A stretch of 64,000 nucleotides of DNA from Oligoflexus sp. (GCA_014378195.1 JACMOC010000019.1:1-64000), one strand, 5' to 3'; positions 1 through 10,326 are shown, counted from the stretch's first letter. A program made the numbers and translations. The notes: generated from the sequence alone by a model not told the origin.

Positions 1-316
1 AGGGCCGCTAAGGCCCTTAGAAACTTAGAACGTGATGCAAGCGAATTTATGTTTCATGGAAAATATCCGTAATAAAAATGAAATAGTTGTTACAGTTGGA
101 GGCTAACGTAGATCAGTAGATATTTCTATTAAAAAAAGTAATTTGATGGATGTTTGTAGAAGGCCATTGAATAGCGGCAACCATGAGCCATTTGCCGTGA
201 ATGGCTGACATTCAATTTTTCATGGGATAGTTCGATAGGTAGGAAAGAGAAGGTCGGGGTCTTTTGTTTTAGCGAACGAATTCCCAAGCCTTGGAGAGCC
301 GCGTCCCCATGGTCAA

Positions 317-1231
317 TTGTCGGCTGTGTTGAGGCAGATCTACAGCTGTAGAGCCTGCCTAGTGCTTGTCAGAGTCTGGAAATTGGGCAGCATTTGCCGA
401 AGGAAATTTACGACCTGCGAACCTTGTTCGCGTCGAAATAAATACTGCTCCAGCCTTTGTTCCAATGCTGCCCGCCGATCGAGTAGAGCTAAATCCCACC
501 GCAAATATTCCAAGACAAGCACTGCTCGTCAGCTCCAAAGTCGGAGGCAGCATCGCTATACCTATCGATGTCGCTGTCACGGCGATATGCAGACGACCCC
601 AGCTTTGCACAGGATTATACCGGGAGGCGGCTATAGCGATGAGATGGCGATCGATGTGAGTCTTTCGAAATACTGCTACCTAATTCCCATGGAACGATAC
701 GCGCAGATGGCTAAGAGGCAGGGCTTTGCCGGGATTCCTCCGCAAAGTCTAATCGGACTCTCACAAAAACTCGCAGAGTCCTTTCGCGGTGCCTACGAGA
801 AGCTGAGGGATGAAACCCTTCAGGAGGAGGTTCTCCTTGCCGATGAAATCCCTCACAAAATGCGTGAGCGAGACGAGAAAAAGGGTTGGTGCCTCTGGGG
901 CTTTTCAGGCCCTAGCTCCTGCTTTTACGAATGCCATCCCACGCGCTCCGGCGAGATTTCGAGGGCTGTGCTCGATGACTCCGATTGTAGAGTTCTTGTG
1001 AGCGATGTCTACTCGGGCTATCGCCGAGCGATTCGTGAGGCCAATGAAAAACGCCGAGGGAAGGGCCAACCCGAGATATCCACAGCCTACTGCAATGCTC
1101 ATGCCCGAATGGCTTTCGAAGGCTTAGCTGAGGAGCAAACTGAAGACGCTCTTTATATGGTCGATGGTTATCAGGCGATTTATGCTATGAAATCCAAACT
1201 CAAGGCTGTTGGACTTAACGAGCGCGTTTGA
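317..1231 (+). pseudogene. IS66-family transposase (TnpC-like) remnant, truncated
   Basis: From about nt 540 the translation reads YRCRCHGDM...GIPPQSLIGLSQKLAESFRGAYEKL...LLADEIPHKM...WCLWGFSG...LVSDVYSGYRRA...STAYCNAHARMAFEGL, an IS66 DDE core pattern. The N-terminal part of the ORF does not look like TnpC (probable frameshift) and the ORF stops before the catalytic Glu region. Confidence 0.7.
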
Positions 1232-1396
1232 ATACCCGAACTGAAATCTGACCTTTGCTCAACATCCGCCTAAGTGTCAGGCGGTCCGCTTTTAACAATG
1301 TAAAATCCCTAAATTCTTCCTATTCATAGATTCCCCTACCCACATATTCAGCGGAAGACCCAAAAATTTGGACCTTGGAAACTAGGCTCGCCGCGA

Positions 1397-2692
1397 TCAG
1401 ATTGGTTTGCAGTTCAAAGTCGATCTTACTCCGGCTTGTTCGGTCAATGTACACGTCGCGATTACGTTCGCATCCCTATCCATTGCCTGAATTTGCCACT
1501 TTCCCACATCCATGCGATCAAATACCAGAAATCCATAATCAAAATAATTTAGCGACACTAAATCTGCGGTCTGTACGGCTTCCATGACTTGATTGTCGGT
1601 TTTGGGTTTTTCCAACGTGGTACCGCCATTTCCACTTATAATTTCCGGTGGATTGGCATTTTTTGGAAACGAATTGAGCGAAAGAAGATGTTTATGGCCC
1701 GTGATCACAGCACTAAGGAGCCCGGGCGCTTGCCAGGGCGCAGGGAGCTTCGCTGGGGAGGCGTCTTTTGAGAGTTCGTCGTCAGCTCCGTCGGTAAGAA
1801 AGGGCCGATGCAGGACCCACCATGTGAAACCAGACACATTGGGTTTGAGAGTGTCAAAACTTGACTGCATATTTTTATCATCAGCCGCATCCACAACAGC
1901 GATATGATGATCACCCACAGTCATCCAATAGGGAGCAACGCTATCGGTACAAGCTGCTGGCAAGGGGCGTGGATCCAGAAATTGGAACCAACCGTTCCCA
2001 GCCCTTGCACATAATTCGTGGTTGCCGCGCGCGAGTATAAGAGGGGCTGAAGCAAACATCGCTGCTGCAGGGGTAAACCAATCCTCTTTCCACGATGCCC
2101 ACGTATCACCGACGGAAGCTCCCGCACACTTTGCAGAGTATTTTTTCGGACACGGTACTTCCCGGTAGTGGTAATCACCAACGTGTATAATGAGATCGGG
2201 TTTCACGCTTGCTATCGATTGTGCAACGTGCGCAAAAGGCCACTTTTCGGAGTCTGCACAATTTTGGACAGAAACTTTCCCATCATCTTCTTTTATTTCA
2301 CAACCCGTATCCCCAATCACTACGATTCTCTTAGGATCGGATGAGGGTACTGGAAGTCGATATTTACTCAACAGAACGAGTTGAGCGTGAGCGGGGAGCG
2401 TCGCCTCACAAGTCGTAATGTTAAAGGCCTCGGTCCGCGTGCCTCGTATGTTCATGGGCAATGTACGGCCATCAACATTGAGGACGGGGCAACTCATGTC
2501 GACTGTTAAAACGCGAGCGATACTCGCGCCCTCGGATCCTAACTCAACCCATGCGGCCGGAAAGCGATTTTCTAATTCAGATTGTGGAGTTGTGACGAGT
2601 TCTTCCACGCTTTTCCCACCGGTTGTTCGGCAGCCGGAAACTGTAAGGAGTACTGGTATAAGGAGAGAGGCCATTAACCGTTTATTCAACAT
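1397..2692 (-). CDS. Lipoprotein with calcineurin-like metallophosphoesterase domain
   Basis: Signal peptide with lipobox (LLTVSGC); IVVIGDTGCE, DLIIHVGDYHYRE, LILARGNHELC and ITGHKHLL metallophosphatase motifs. Confidence 0.85.
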   Translation of the reverse strand: MLNKRLMASLLIPVLLTVSGCRTTGGKSVEELVTTPQSELENRFPAAWVELGSEGASIARVLTVDMSCPVLNVDGRTLPMNIRGTRTEAFNITTCEATLPAHAQLVLLSKYRLPVPSSDPKRIVVIGDTGCEIKEDDGKVSVQNCADSEKWPFAHVAQSIASVKPDLIIHVGDYHYREVPCPKKYSAKCAGASVGDTWASWKEDWFTPAAAMFASAPLILARGNHELCARAGNGWFQFLDPRPLPAACTDSVAPYWMTVGDHHIAVVDAADDKNMQSSFDTLKPNVSGFTWWVLHRPFLTDGADDELSKDASPAKLPAPWQAPGLLSAVITGHKHLLSLNSFPKNANPPEIISGNGGTTLEKPKTDNQVMEAVQTADLVSLNYFDYGFLVFDRMDVGKWQIQAMDRDANVIATCTLTEQAGVRSTLNCKPI

Positions 2693-2793
2693 AGGGCTCG
2701 ATCTATCAATTGATATGTTAGGGTGAAGCTTGCATATCGTAAGGCATTGGTCTTGATGTTACAAGCATTTGGCACTCCTTTAACACGCAAAAA

Positions 2794-2818
2794 GCCATCA
2801 AGCGTTTTGCTTGATGGC
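2794..2818 (-). terminator. Intrinsic terminator downstream of 2851..3960
   Basis: Perfect 10-bp stem GCCATCAAGC/GCTTGATGGC with 5-nt loop, followed on the minus strand by TTTTTGCG. Confidence 0.7.
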
Positions 2819-2850
2819 CTTGTGTGAGCAAAGCCTAAACACTTCGTTAA

Positions 2851-3960
2851 TCAATCACCTTGTTTGAAATCACAAGAATGATTGATACTGCCAATCAAGT
2901 TGTCGGTTGCGGTATCGTCACCGGTCACAGTTGGTCCGGTACTCGCGAACGTAATGGTCAGAGTTTTGAGAGGGACTGTGAGATCAGCGGCTGAATTGCT
3001 GGTATAGATATTTGTCGTTAGCGTGCCGCTGATGGGCGTGCACGGATCCGTTGCTGTGAGGTCGTACATAACGTCGGCAAAGGTGTTTGTAACGTAGAAC
3101 TCGCCCGTCTTGGAAACAGTAACCATTCCCGAATGAATCGTGTGACTTTGCGGAATACCCTTGACATCGCGTTTGACTGTGACCTGAAGGGGTGCTCCCG
3201 TCCCTGTTGCTACAGTTGCATCCAAGTTGACAACAGAGCCATCAAATTTCGTGACTTGATTGGTTTTTACAACATTCGAAGTGATTGTTTTTGTTGTGGT
3301 TGCGGTCGTTGTTGCGCCTGCCGGTGTTGCCCAGACCACCGATCGAGTGCCGTTCTCTGCGACGGTTGCGCTACGCGTGAGGGTAGTGCCTTTTTTGTTG
3401 GTATAAGACGTGGAGATAGCACGGGAACGTTTCGTTGTATCATTTAAGGTCAAACCGTTGATTCCCGCTGCGGTATTAACGGCTGTTGGCGAATTCCAGG
3501 CAACTTTGGCGAATTTTGCATCCGTCGTACATGCCATGGTGAATCCCGCGTTGGTCCAGATTCGAGTCTCTGTACCACCTGCTGTTTCGGTCATTGTCGC
3601 TTTACCGACAGTTTGAGACGCCTCACCGCTGTAAGTGAGTGTAACTGTGACATCTTTATTCGTGCCTATGGCACAGGAGCGATCTCTGGTGATCGTCGTA
3701 CTTGTTAGGGCTGCTCCGGTAGCAGTATTCGTGGAATCACCTGAATTTAATGACGAAACAACGTCGTCGAGCTGAGTAGACACGAGTGCGGTCGAAGTCT
3801 GTGAGTCAGCGGCTACTGAAGCGGCGGAGTTTGTGGCGGTAGGAGTTGTGGCATCGGTCGTTTTGCTTTTGTCTTTGCCGCAGCCATCTTGTAAAAGCAT
3901 TGCGGAGAGTGCCACGGAGATCTGGATGCCGGTTGTGATCTGTTTTTTAAGGGAACTCAT
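2851..3960 (-). CDS. Hypothetical Thr-rich secreted or lipoprotein-like protein
   Basis: Long ORF, N-terminal signal-like segment ending LQDGCGKDKS, intrinsic terminator downstream. Confidence 0.7.
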   Translation of the reverse strand: MSSLKKQITTGIQISVALSAMLLQDGCGKDKSKTTDATTPTATNSAASVAADSQTSTALVSTQLDDVVSSLNSGDSTNTATGAALTSTTITRDRSCAIGTNKDVTVTLTYSGEASQTVGKATMTETAGGTETRIWTNAGFTMACTTDAKFAKVAWNSPTAVNTAAGINGLTLNDTTKRSRAISTSYTNKKGTTLTRSATVAENGTRSVVWATPAGATTTATTTKTITSNVVKTNQVTKFDGSVVNLDATVATGTGAPLQVTVKRDVKGIPQSHTIHSGMVTVSKTGEFYVTNTFADVMYDLTATDPCTPISGTLTTNIYTSNSAADLTVPLKTLTITFASTGPTVTGDDTATDNLIGSINHSCDFKQGD

Positions 3961-4065
3961 AAAAACTCCTCTTTTAAAAATAAGATTTGAGACAGCTCTA
4001 GGATAGCATTAAGACCTGGCAATTTGGTCGTGCCGTTTAAAAAAATGCTGTAAAATTGTTCATCA

Positions 4066-5643
4066 TTGGTTAAAGGGATAAGGAATTTGCAGCTTAAAAA
4101 ACTTACGTTCGGTGAAAACTTTTTTACCTACGGACTCTACCTGATTTTTCTCATTACAACAGCCGTTACGAGCGTCGGCTGGCTACAGCCCGATGAGCAC
4201 ACGCGCGTGCTTGAAGTCGCGCATAAACTTGTTTTTGGTTATGCGACCTTGCCTTGGGAGCTCGATGTCGACCATCCGATTGTTTCCTTTCTGCTTGGTG
4301 CGATTCACGCGGTGCCGCTAAAAATCGTTTCTTTTTTCTCAGATGATGGGCTTGTGCAGGCTGCTGCCCTGAGGGCCTTCACGGCAGTCGTTTGTTCCAC
4401 ACGATTCATTGCGTTATCCCTCATATTAAAGCGATTGAATATCTCCGAAGCCACGCGCAGAATTTATCTCGTCCTCATGGCGTTTGGCATTTTTGGTCCT
4501 TTGCTTTTGCTTCGCACGAGTCAGGAGAATTGGGCCACGACGTGTTTAGTGTGGGCGCTCTTTCTCTTGATAGATCAAGACCGGAAGGGACGGGATTTAG
4601 ATGCCGTGAAGCCGTCTGCCTTATGGAACTGGTCGGCCTGGAGACAGAAATCTCAAAGTGACTCAAATCCAGGCTTTTGGATGCTCGTGTGTTTTGCGCT
4701 GCTTTTGACGCTTGGAACGAGTTTTCGGCTTCAGTTAGGCGTAACCGCAGTTGGACTTTCGCTCGTTGCGCTGAGGCGTTTTGGTTGGCGGAGAACATTG
4801 CCGCCCCTTGTTTTGGGTGTGATGATTGGGTTGCTGCCTCTCATGGCCATCGATATCATGACAGTAAAAAAACCCCTCCTGCCAGCGTGGAATTATCTTC
4901 AATATGCCTTGAGCAATGAAGGCGATGGACAGATTTGGGGAACCTCTCCCTGGTACTGGTACTTCATCCAGTATTTTACAACTTGGTTTCCACCTCTTTC
5001 TCCTTTTCTCCTCGTTCCGCTCGCGATCGGAGTGTTCTCTCGACCGGTTTATGCTTTCACGTTTGTTCCTTTTTTAATGATCCATTTGATCCTGGCTCAT
5101 AAAGAGGTGCGATATTTTTCGCCTATGGTACCGATTTTGTTCCTCGCCGGTTTTGATGGCTGGAATCAATTGGCCACGAAAAAATTTCCGTTTTTAATGC
5201 GTCTAAAGTCCTGGCGGAAAACCGGACGCTGGCTTTTAGGTTTAAGCTCGATGGTTGGAGTCATAGCGGTGCTGCTGCCGCTTAATTCAAGTCCCTTCAT
5301 CTACTCTAAACTTCACGATTTAGAGGTCGAGGGTCAAAACAAGGATAATTTCACTATTGTAAGGGACTCTCAACTCACGGTTCAGCAGTTCTACTATAAA
5401 CGGGCAGCGGGCTCTCCTCGGAAAATAGCGCTGAGTGAATTTTTGGACGATTTTAAAAGTGCGCGTGCGGTAGGTTGGTACGGCATAATCGGTATAAAAT
5501 CTGATGTGCTGATGACGGTCGAAGGGCGTTGTGAATTGCGATATCTGGCTGTACCGACCTGGTTTCGAGCCGTTCTTGCCTGGCATCCAGGCGGTGTTCA
5601 AAAGAGCAATCTCTCTGCTTTAGTTTACTGTCCAAAATCCTAG
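4066..5643 (+). CDS. Multi-TM glycosyltransferase, GT22 (Alg9/PIG-B mannosyltransferase)-like
   Basis: Polytopic membrane protein with N-terminal loop WLQPDEHTRVLEVAHKLVFGYATLPWELD, resembling the HPDE/PDEH motif of GT22 enzymes. Confidence 0.65.
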   Translation: MVKGIRNLQLKKLTFGENFFTYGLYLIFLITTAVTSVGWLQPDEHTRVLEVAHKLVFGYATLPWELDVDHPIVSFLLGAIHAVPLKIVSFFSDDGLVQAAALRAFTAVVCSTRFIALSLILKRLNISEATRRIYLVLMAFGIFGPLLLLRTSQENWATTCLVWALFLLIDQDRKGRDLDAVKPSALWNWSAWRQKSQSDSNPGFWMLVCFALLLTLGTSFRLQLGVTAVGLSLVALRRFGWRRTLPPLVLGVMIGLLPLMAIDIMTVKKPLLPAWNYLQYALSNEGDGQIWGTSPWYWYFIQYFTTWFPPLSPFLLVPLAIGVFSRPVYAFTFVPFLMIHLILAHKEVRYFSPMVPILFLAGFDGWNQLATKKFPFLMRLKSWRKTGRWLLGLSSMVGVIAVLLPLNSSPFIYSKLHDLEVEGQNKDNFTIVRDSQLTVQQFYYKRAAGSPRKIALSEFLDDFKSARAVGWYGIIGIKSDVLMTVEGRCELRYLAVPTWFRAVLAWHPGGVQKSNLSALVYCPKS

Positions 5644-5645
5644 GT

Positions 5646-5679
5646 CGAATGAGGCTGAGTGAAAACCCAGCCTCATTCG
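5646..5679. terminator. Inverted repeat between convergent genes, terminator-like
   Basis: Perfect 12-bp stem CGAATGAGGCTG / CAGCCTCATTCG with 10-nt spacer immediately after the 5643 stop. Confidence 0.45.
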
Positions 5680-5729
5680 ATAAAGCTCGCTTCGAGTCAG
5701 CACGAGTTGCTTCTAGCTCTCATAGGGAA

Positions 5730-6773
5730 TTAGAGTGTTTTCATATCGATAACAAAACGGTATTTGACGTCGCCTTTTACCATGCGTGTATATGCGGTAT
5801 TTATCTCATTCATCGGAATCATCTCGACGTCCGACGTAATGTTGTGATCAGCACAATAATCGAGCATCTCTTGGGTTTCCTTGATTCCGCCAATCAGAGA
5901 GCCAGCTAAGGTTTTACGACCGCCGATCAATGCAAAGGCAGACACTGCTGCCGGTTTGTCCGGAGCGCCGACCAATACCATTTTTCCGTCGACTTTGAGG
6001 AGAGCGAGTAGGGCGTTTAAGTCGTGATCAGCTGCGACTGTATCGAGAATAAAGTCGAAACTTCCTGCGTGTTTTTTCATTTCCGCCGGGTCTTTGGAAA
6101 TGATCACGTCTTTGGCACCCAGGCGCAAGGCATCTTCCTTCTTGTTTGCCGATGTCGTGATAACCGCAACGTGAGCTCCAAACGATGCGGCAAACTTCAC
6201 GGCCATATGCCCGAGTCCGCCGAGACCTACTACAGCAACGCGATGACCTTTCGTTACGTTCCAATGACGTAAAGGCGAATATGTTGTAATGCCTGCGCAA
6301 AGGAGAGGCGCTGTTGACTTGAGATCGAGTTTGGGCGAAATATTAAGACAGAACTTCTCTGTCACAACGATGAAATTTGAATAACCACCCTGAGTCGGCG
6401 TTTTTTTATCCTGTTCCAGACTGTTGTAGGTTCCCGACATACCATTAAAACAAAACTGTTCCAGATTTGACTCACAACTTTGACAATGGCCACACGAATC
6501 AACCATACAGCCAACACCTGCGCTGTCACCTTTTTTAAACCGTTTGACATGAGAGCCTATGTCCACCACCTTGCCGACGATTTCATGGCCTGGAACCATA
6601 GGGAAGATGGAGTGTCCCCATTCATCTTTGACTTGGTGAAGGTCGGAGTGACAAACACCACAGTACTGAATTTCTATAACAACGTCGCTTGGACCTGGCG
6701 AGCGGCGCTCAAAGGTAAAAGCTTGGACGGGCGTGTCTTTGGATAATGCGGCATAGCCTTTTGCTTTAATCAT
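5730..6773 (-). CDS. Zinc-dependent NAD(P) alcohol dehydrogenase (YahK/cinnamyl-ADH-like)
   Basis: GVCHSDLHQVKDEW, VPGHEIVGKVVDIGSHV, CGHCQSCESNLEQFC, GLGGLGHMAVKFA motifs. Confidence 0.9.
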   Translation of the reverse strand: MIKAKGYAALSKDTPVQAFTFERRSPGPSDVVIEIQYCGVCHSDLHQVKDEWGHSIFPMVPGHEIVGKVVDIGSHVKRFKKGDSAGVGCMVDSCGHCQSCESNLEQFCFNGMSGTYNSLEQDKKTPTQGGYSNFIVVTEKFCLNISPKLDLKSTAPLLCAGITTYSPLRHWNVTKGHRVAVVGLGGLGHMAVKFAASFGAHVAVITTSANKKEDALRLGAKDVIISKDPAEMKKHAGSFDFILDTVAADHDLNALLALLKVDGKMVLVGAPDKPAAVSAFALIGGRKTLAGSLIGGIKETQEMLDYCADHNITSDVEMIPMNEINTAYTRMVKGDVKYRFVIDMKTL

Positions 6774-6942
6774 GGTGTGTCTCCTGTAAGATGGGTCGCG
6801 TGGGTAGAGTGCACGATGCTTATCTCTTGTAACAAGCTAAGACTCAGGGGTCAGGGCCTGTAGAGCGCTATTGTGTAGGCTAGTCAGTTCCTCTTCGTGT
6901 TAAATTTAGACCCATACGAAGCCTAAGACTTTCGAGGAAACG

Positions 6943-7932
6943 ATGATAAAAGTCCGCGAGCTCCAAAAAACTTACCGTATCCCAGAAAAAGACCCGGGCC
7001 TCATTGGGTCTGTTCGATCCCTATTTAATCGCAAATGGATAGACCGCCATGCCTTGGCGCCTATCTCCTTCGAGGTTGCGCCGGGCGAAATCATCGGCCT
7101 TCTCGGAGCCAACGGAGCCGGCAAAACCACACTGATCAAGATGTTAGCTGGAATCATGCACCCAACGGCAGGGACTGCCGAGGTGCAGGGGTTTATCCCC
7201 TGGGAACGAAAAAACGCATTTAAGCAGCAAATAGCAATCGTACTAGGACAAAAAAGCCAGCTATGGCCGGACCTTCCCGCAGCTGATAGCCTCCTATTGC
7301 TGCGTGAGATCTACGGACTTGAATGGACTGCATACCAGAAACGTCTCGATTTTTTCCTCGATACGCTCGATCTGAGAAAGCTCCTCAAAACGCAGATCCG
7401 AAGATTGAGTCTCGGGGAACGTATGAAGTTTGAGCTCGTGGCCGCGCTCATTCACGAGCCTAAGGTCATTTTTCTGGATGAACCGACAATCGGCCTCGAT
7501 ATCGGATCACAGCGCGCGATACGCAGCTTTTTAAACGACTATCGCAAAACATTCAAACCCGCGATGATCCTGACAAGTCACTATATGGAAGATGTCGAGG
7601 CGCTGTGCGAAAGACTGTTGATACTGCGTGAAGGTGAGCTGGTTTACGCCGGGAGCCTTAGCAACGTGAGTGAGAGGTATGCGCAGGGGCGCAACATTCG
7701 CCTCCGGTTGAAGGATGAAAGCCTAAAACGCGTTCTGATCGAGACCTATCCCTTGATGCGTGAGGACTCTGAACAGCCGGGACTCATGCGGCTGCACATA
7801 AGCAAAGACGAAGTCAGCGAGACGGTCCTCGGTATCTTGAAGCTTGCGCCCGTCACGGACCTTGCTGTCGAAGAAGAGGATCTCGGCAATATCATCGACG
7901 CACTGCAGACACGTAAGGGAGTCAGGGGATGA
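6943..7932 (+). CDS. ABC transporter ATP-binding protein (ABC-2 exporter type)
   Basis: Walker A LLGANGAGKTT, signature LSLGERMKFELVAAL, Walker B KVIFLDEPTIGLD; overlaps the next ORF by 4 bp. Confidence 0.92.
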   Translation: MIKVRELQKTYRIPEKDPGLIGSVRSLFNRKWIDRHALAPISFEVAPGEIIGLLGANGAGKTTLIKMLAGIMHPTAGTAEVQGFIPWERKNAFKQQIAIVLGQKSQLWPDLPAADSLLLLREIYGLEWTAYQKRLDFFLDTLDLRKLLKTQIRRLSLGERMKFELVAALIHEPKVIFLDEPTIGLDIGSQRAIRSFLNDYRKTFKPAMILTSHYMEDVEALCERLLILREGELVYAGSLSNVSERYAQGRNIRLRLKDESLKRVLIETYPLMREDSEQPGLMRLHISKDEVSETVLGILKLAPVTDLAVEEEDLGNIIDALQTRKGVRG

Positions 7933-8735
7933 AATGGTTTCGTTCGGTCCTTGCGGGACAGATCCATATGCGCCTCGCCTACCCTTGGGGCTTTTGGACG
8001 AGTTTGATTGCGGAGCTGTTCATAGTCGGATCCATGAACTGGTTTTTGTGGAACGCGATTATCGATTCACGCGGCGGCGTTGGGTTTCCCGGTTTTACGA
8101 CTTGGGGACTCGTGCTCTATACCATGATCACGACTACCCTACGGAAAGTCCAGGTCAACTCAGAACAGTTTATTGGGATTGCGGAGGATATTTATACAGG
8201 TTCGCTCAATAAATATCTGGTTTATCCCGTCCCCTATTTCGGATTCCGGTTCGCAATGCACCTGGGAAGTTCTTTGATGAGCCTACTGCAGAGCGGAGCG
8301 GCCCTTGGCTTTTTTTGGTATTTCGCTGCTCGCCATGCACAGCCTTTACCAACAGTCTCAGCAATCACCCAGTTTTTAGCTATGGTCATGGTATCGATCG
8401 GTCTTCGTTTCGTGATTAACTCCGCGATCCAGGCGACAGCCTTTTGGTTTGAACAAATTTGGGCTCTCCTCGTTTTGTTTAGTTTTCTCATCGCACTATT
8501 GGGTGGGCAGCTCATACCCTTGAGCCTTTATCCTGTATGGGCGCAGGAGATACTTCAGTACACGCCTTTCCCTATCCTAGCAGCCCTTCCGGCGGAAGCT
8601 CTTTTGGGCAGGCTCTCGTGGCTGCAATTTTCTGTGGGTATGGGTATAGGTTGTTTCTGGAGCCTGATTTTTTATGGGCTCGCAAATTTTGTGTTTCGGG
8701 CAGGTGTCCGTGACTACTCAGGCATCGGCGCTTAG
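7929..8735 (+). CDS. ABC-2 family permease subunit
   Basis: Six-TM-like hydrophobic ORF translationally coupled to the ATPase; QLIPLSLYPVWAQEILQYTPFPILAALPAEALLG typical of ABC-2 permeases. Confidence 0.85.
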   Translation: MKWFRSVLAGQIHMRLAYPWGFWTSLIAELFIVGSMNWFLWNAIIDSRGGVGFPGFTTWGLVLYTMITTTLRKVQVNSEQFIGIAEDIYTGSLNKYLVYPVPYFGFRFAMHLGSSLMSLLQSGAALGFFWYFAARHAQPLPTVSAITQFLAMVMVSIGLRFVINSAIQATAFWFEQIWALLVLFSFLIALLGGQLIPLSLYPVWAQEILQYTPFPILAALPAEALLGRLSWLQFSVGMGIGCFWSLIFYGLANFVFRAGVRDYSGIGA

Positions 8736-8744
8736 GAGGCATTC

Positions 8745-9530
8745 ATGCGTTATCTTCGAATCTATTTGAATTTCATGCGTTTTGCAGCTTCGCGCGCGCT
8801 GCAGTTTCGGGCTGAGCTTGGATTTCGAATACTGATGGATATAGCTTTTTACGCGATATTTCTGGGCTTCTACAAAATCATCTTTAGTCACACCCCCTCC
8901 CTCGGCGGATGGACGGAAGATCAGGCGATGATTTTCGTCAGTGGTTTTATGGTAGTCGATGCTCTGCAGATGACCTTTTTCGCAGACATGTATCATGCGT
9001 TTCAGCTCCTGTATCGGCAAGGAGCACTCGACCACTATCTCACCAAACCCATTTCGTCTTGGTTCTTCGTGGGTTTCCGTTATATCAACTTTGCCTCTCT
9101 GGCCAATGTTTTAATCTCCGGCGGGATACTCACGTGGGCCATTGCGCATTACCACGGCACTTTTCATTGGTGGTCTATAGCTGTCTACCTGATGCTTCTC
9201 ATGTGTTGCGCGTTCCTCTATTTCCTGGTGATTTTTTCGCTTTTGATGTGCGTTTTTTGGTGGGAGAACTCGGATGCTATGATGGCCGTCTATTTTGAAG
9301 GTGTTAATTTCGCGTCAAGGCCTCATCATATTTTCAAAGGATTTGTTCGCGGAATTCTCATGACCATAATCCCGTTCTCGGTTTATGCTTCCGTTCCTGC
9401 CCAAGCTCTTTTTGAACAGGTCGGATGGTCGTCAGTTTTTCATGTCATTGGCGTGGTGCTTTTTTTCCTAGGTATCAACCTTACGTTATGGAACCTTGGG
9501 CTTCGACGCTATGCATCGTCTCTTGGTTAG
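8745..9530 (+). CDS. ABC-2 family permease subunit
   Basis: Second hydrophobic ORF in the same operon with a similar C-terminal layout (RGILMTIIPFSVYASVPAQALFEQ). Confidence 0.85.
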   Translation: MRYLRIYLNFMRFAASRALQFRAELGFRILMDIAFYAIFLGFYKIIFSHTPSLGGWTEDQAMIFVSGFMVVDALQMTFFADMYHAFQLLYRQGALDHYLTKPISSWFFVGFRYINFASLANVLISGGILTWAIAHYHGTFHWWSIAVYLMLLMCCAFLYFLVIFSLLMCVFWWENSDAMMAVYFEGVNFASRPHHIFKGFVRGILMTIIPFSVYASVPAQALFEQVGWSSVFHVIGVVLFFLGINLTLWNLGLRRYASSLG

Positions 9531-9531
9531 G

Positions 9532-10080
9532 TTAAAAGAGAAAACTATCGCCAGTCGGGGCTAAAGTAACTTCGACGAGTTCGCGTTTGTCGATCGATTC
9601 GATATCGAAGCCCTGGGCGCACGCCATCGTCAAAGTAAAACTGAAAAACGAGTCATTTTCCGTAGCGGCATATCGTGTTGTTTTTTCACCTGAATTCTGT
9701 GCGATGACGCGTATTTCGCTGCCTTGGACGACAGATGGAATGGACATCTTGAGTTCGACGCCCAGGTTTAGTATCGAATTTTTTAAGCGACCTAAAATCT
9801 GGTTCGCCATCTCCCCGGCCCAATCAAAAACATCCTCATCGGTAACGTCCGCACCCATCGCGATCATTGGATGGGAGGATTTTACGTCTTTGGCCTGCGC
9901 ATGAATGATAAGGCTACCCTTAAACTGATCACACATGAATCCGATCGTAGACACAAGACTTGTATCAGCATTTTCAAAATCCGCCTGGGAATCAGCAAAG
10001 GCCGCTCGCAGGCTACACGCTTCACTTAAAAATCCTAGAATACTCTCGTCAAATGCTTTTTGGATTCGCTTCGGTATCAT
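9532..10080 (-). CDS. CheX-like chemotaxis phosphatase-family protein
   Basis: FKGSLIIHA..., VFDWAGEMANQILGRLKN (CheC/CheX helix motif), IPSVVQGSEIRV. Confidence 0.7.
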   Translation of the reverse strand: MIPKRIQKAFDESILGFLSEACSLRAAFADSQADFENADTSLVSTIGFMCDQFKGSLIIHAQAKDVKSSHPMIAMGADVTDEDVFDWAGEMANQILGRLKNSILNLGVELKMSIPSVVQGSEIRVIAQNSGEKTTRYAATENDSFFSFTLTMACAQGFDIESIDKRELVEVTLAPTGDSFLF

Positions 10081-10191
10081 CTTTATTCCGTATATTCAAT
10101 TTTCCGCGTCCGTGACTGTTCAGCATCTTTCTTAAGCATGCCCAAAAAATTTGCAAAACACTCGTTTATTTGAACTTACATGATCATCATG

Positions 10192-10207
10192 GACAGGACG
10201 TCCTGTC
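10192..10207. promoter_or_regulatory. Perfect 16-bp palindrome, candidate operator
   Basis: GACAGGACGTCCTGTC in the divergent intergenic region between CheX-like and GNAT genes. Confidence 0.4.
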
Positions 10208-10326
10208 AACCCAGATAGCAAAGGTCGAGTCGGGGTGCGATCAGATTTGTTGAATTGCTAGACCGCTCCTACTTTTCTACACTTAAAAAATGCAGTTCAT
10301 ACGCATACGGTGCGTGAGGTCTTCCC

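Noticed and set aside
1-20. Hairpin AGGGCCGCTAAGGCCCTT at the window start
   Set aside because: Probably a terminator of an upstream gene but the gene is outside the window, so direction and role cannot be judged.
4475-4798. Antisense ORFs within large genes (e.g. 4475-4798, 27236-27877, 57764-58576, 28319-28915)
   Set aside because: Fully contained opposite to strongly supported coding genes; typical shadow ORFs of coding sequence.
9532-10080. Possibility of a chemotaxis gene cluster around CheX and the CheB fragment
   Set aside because: No CheA/CheW/MCP/CheY genes nearby; the CheX-like gene and the 16.5-kb CheB-CheR fusion relic are separate loci.
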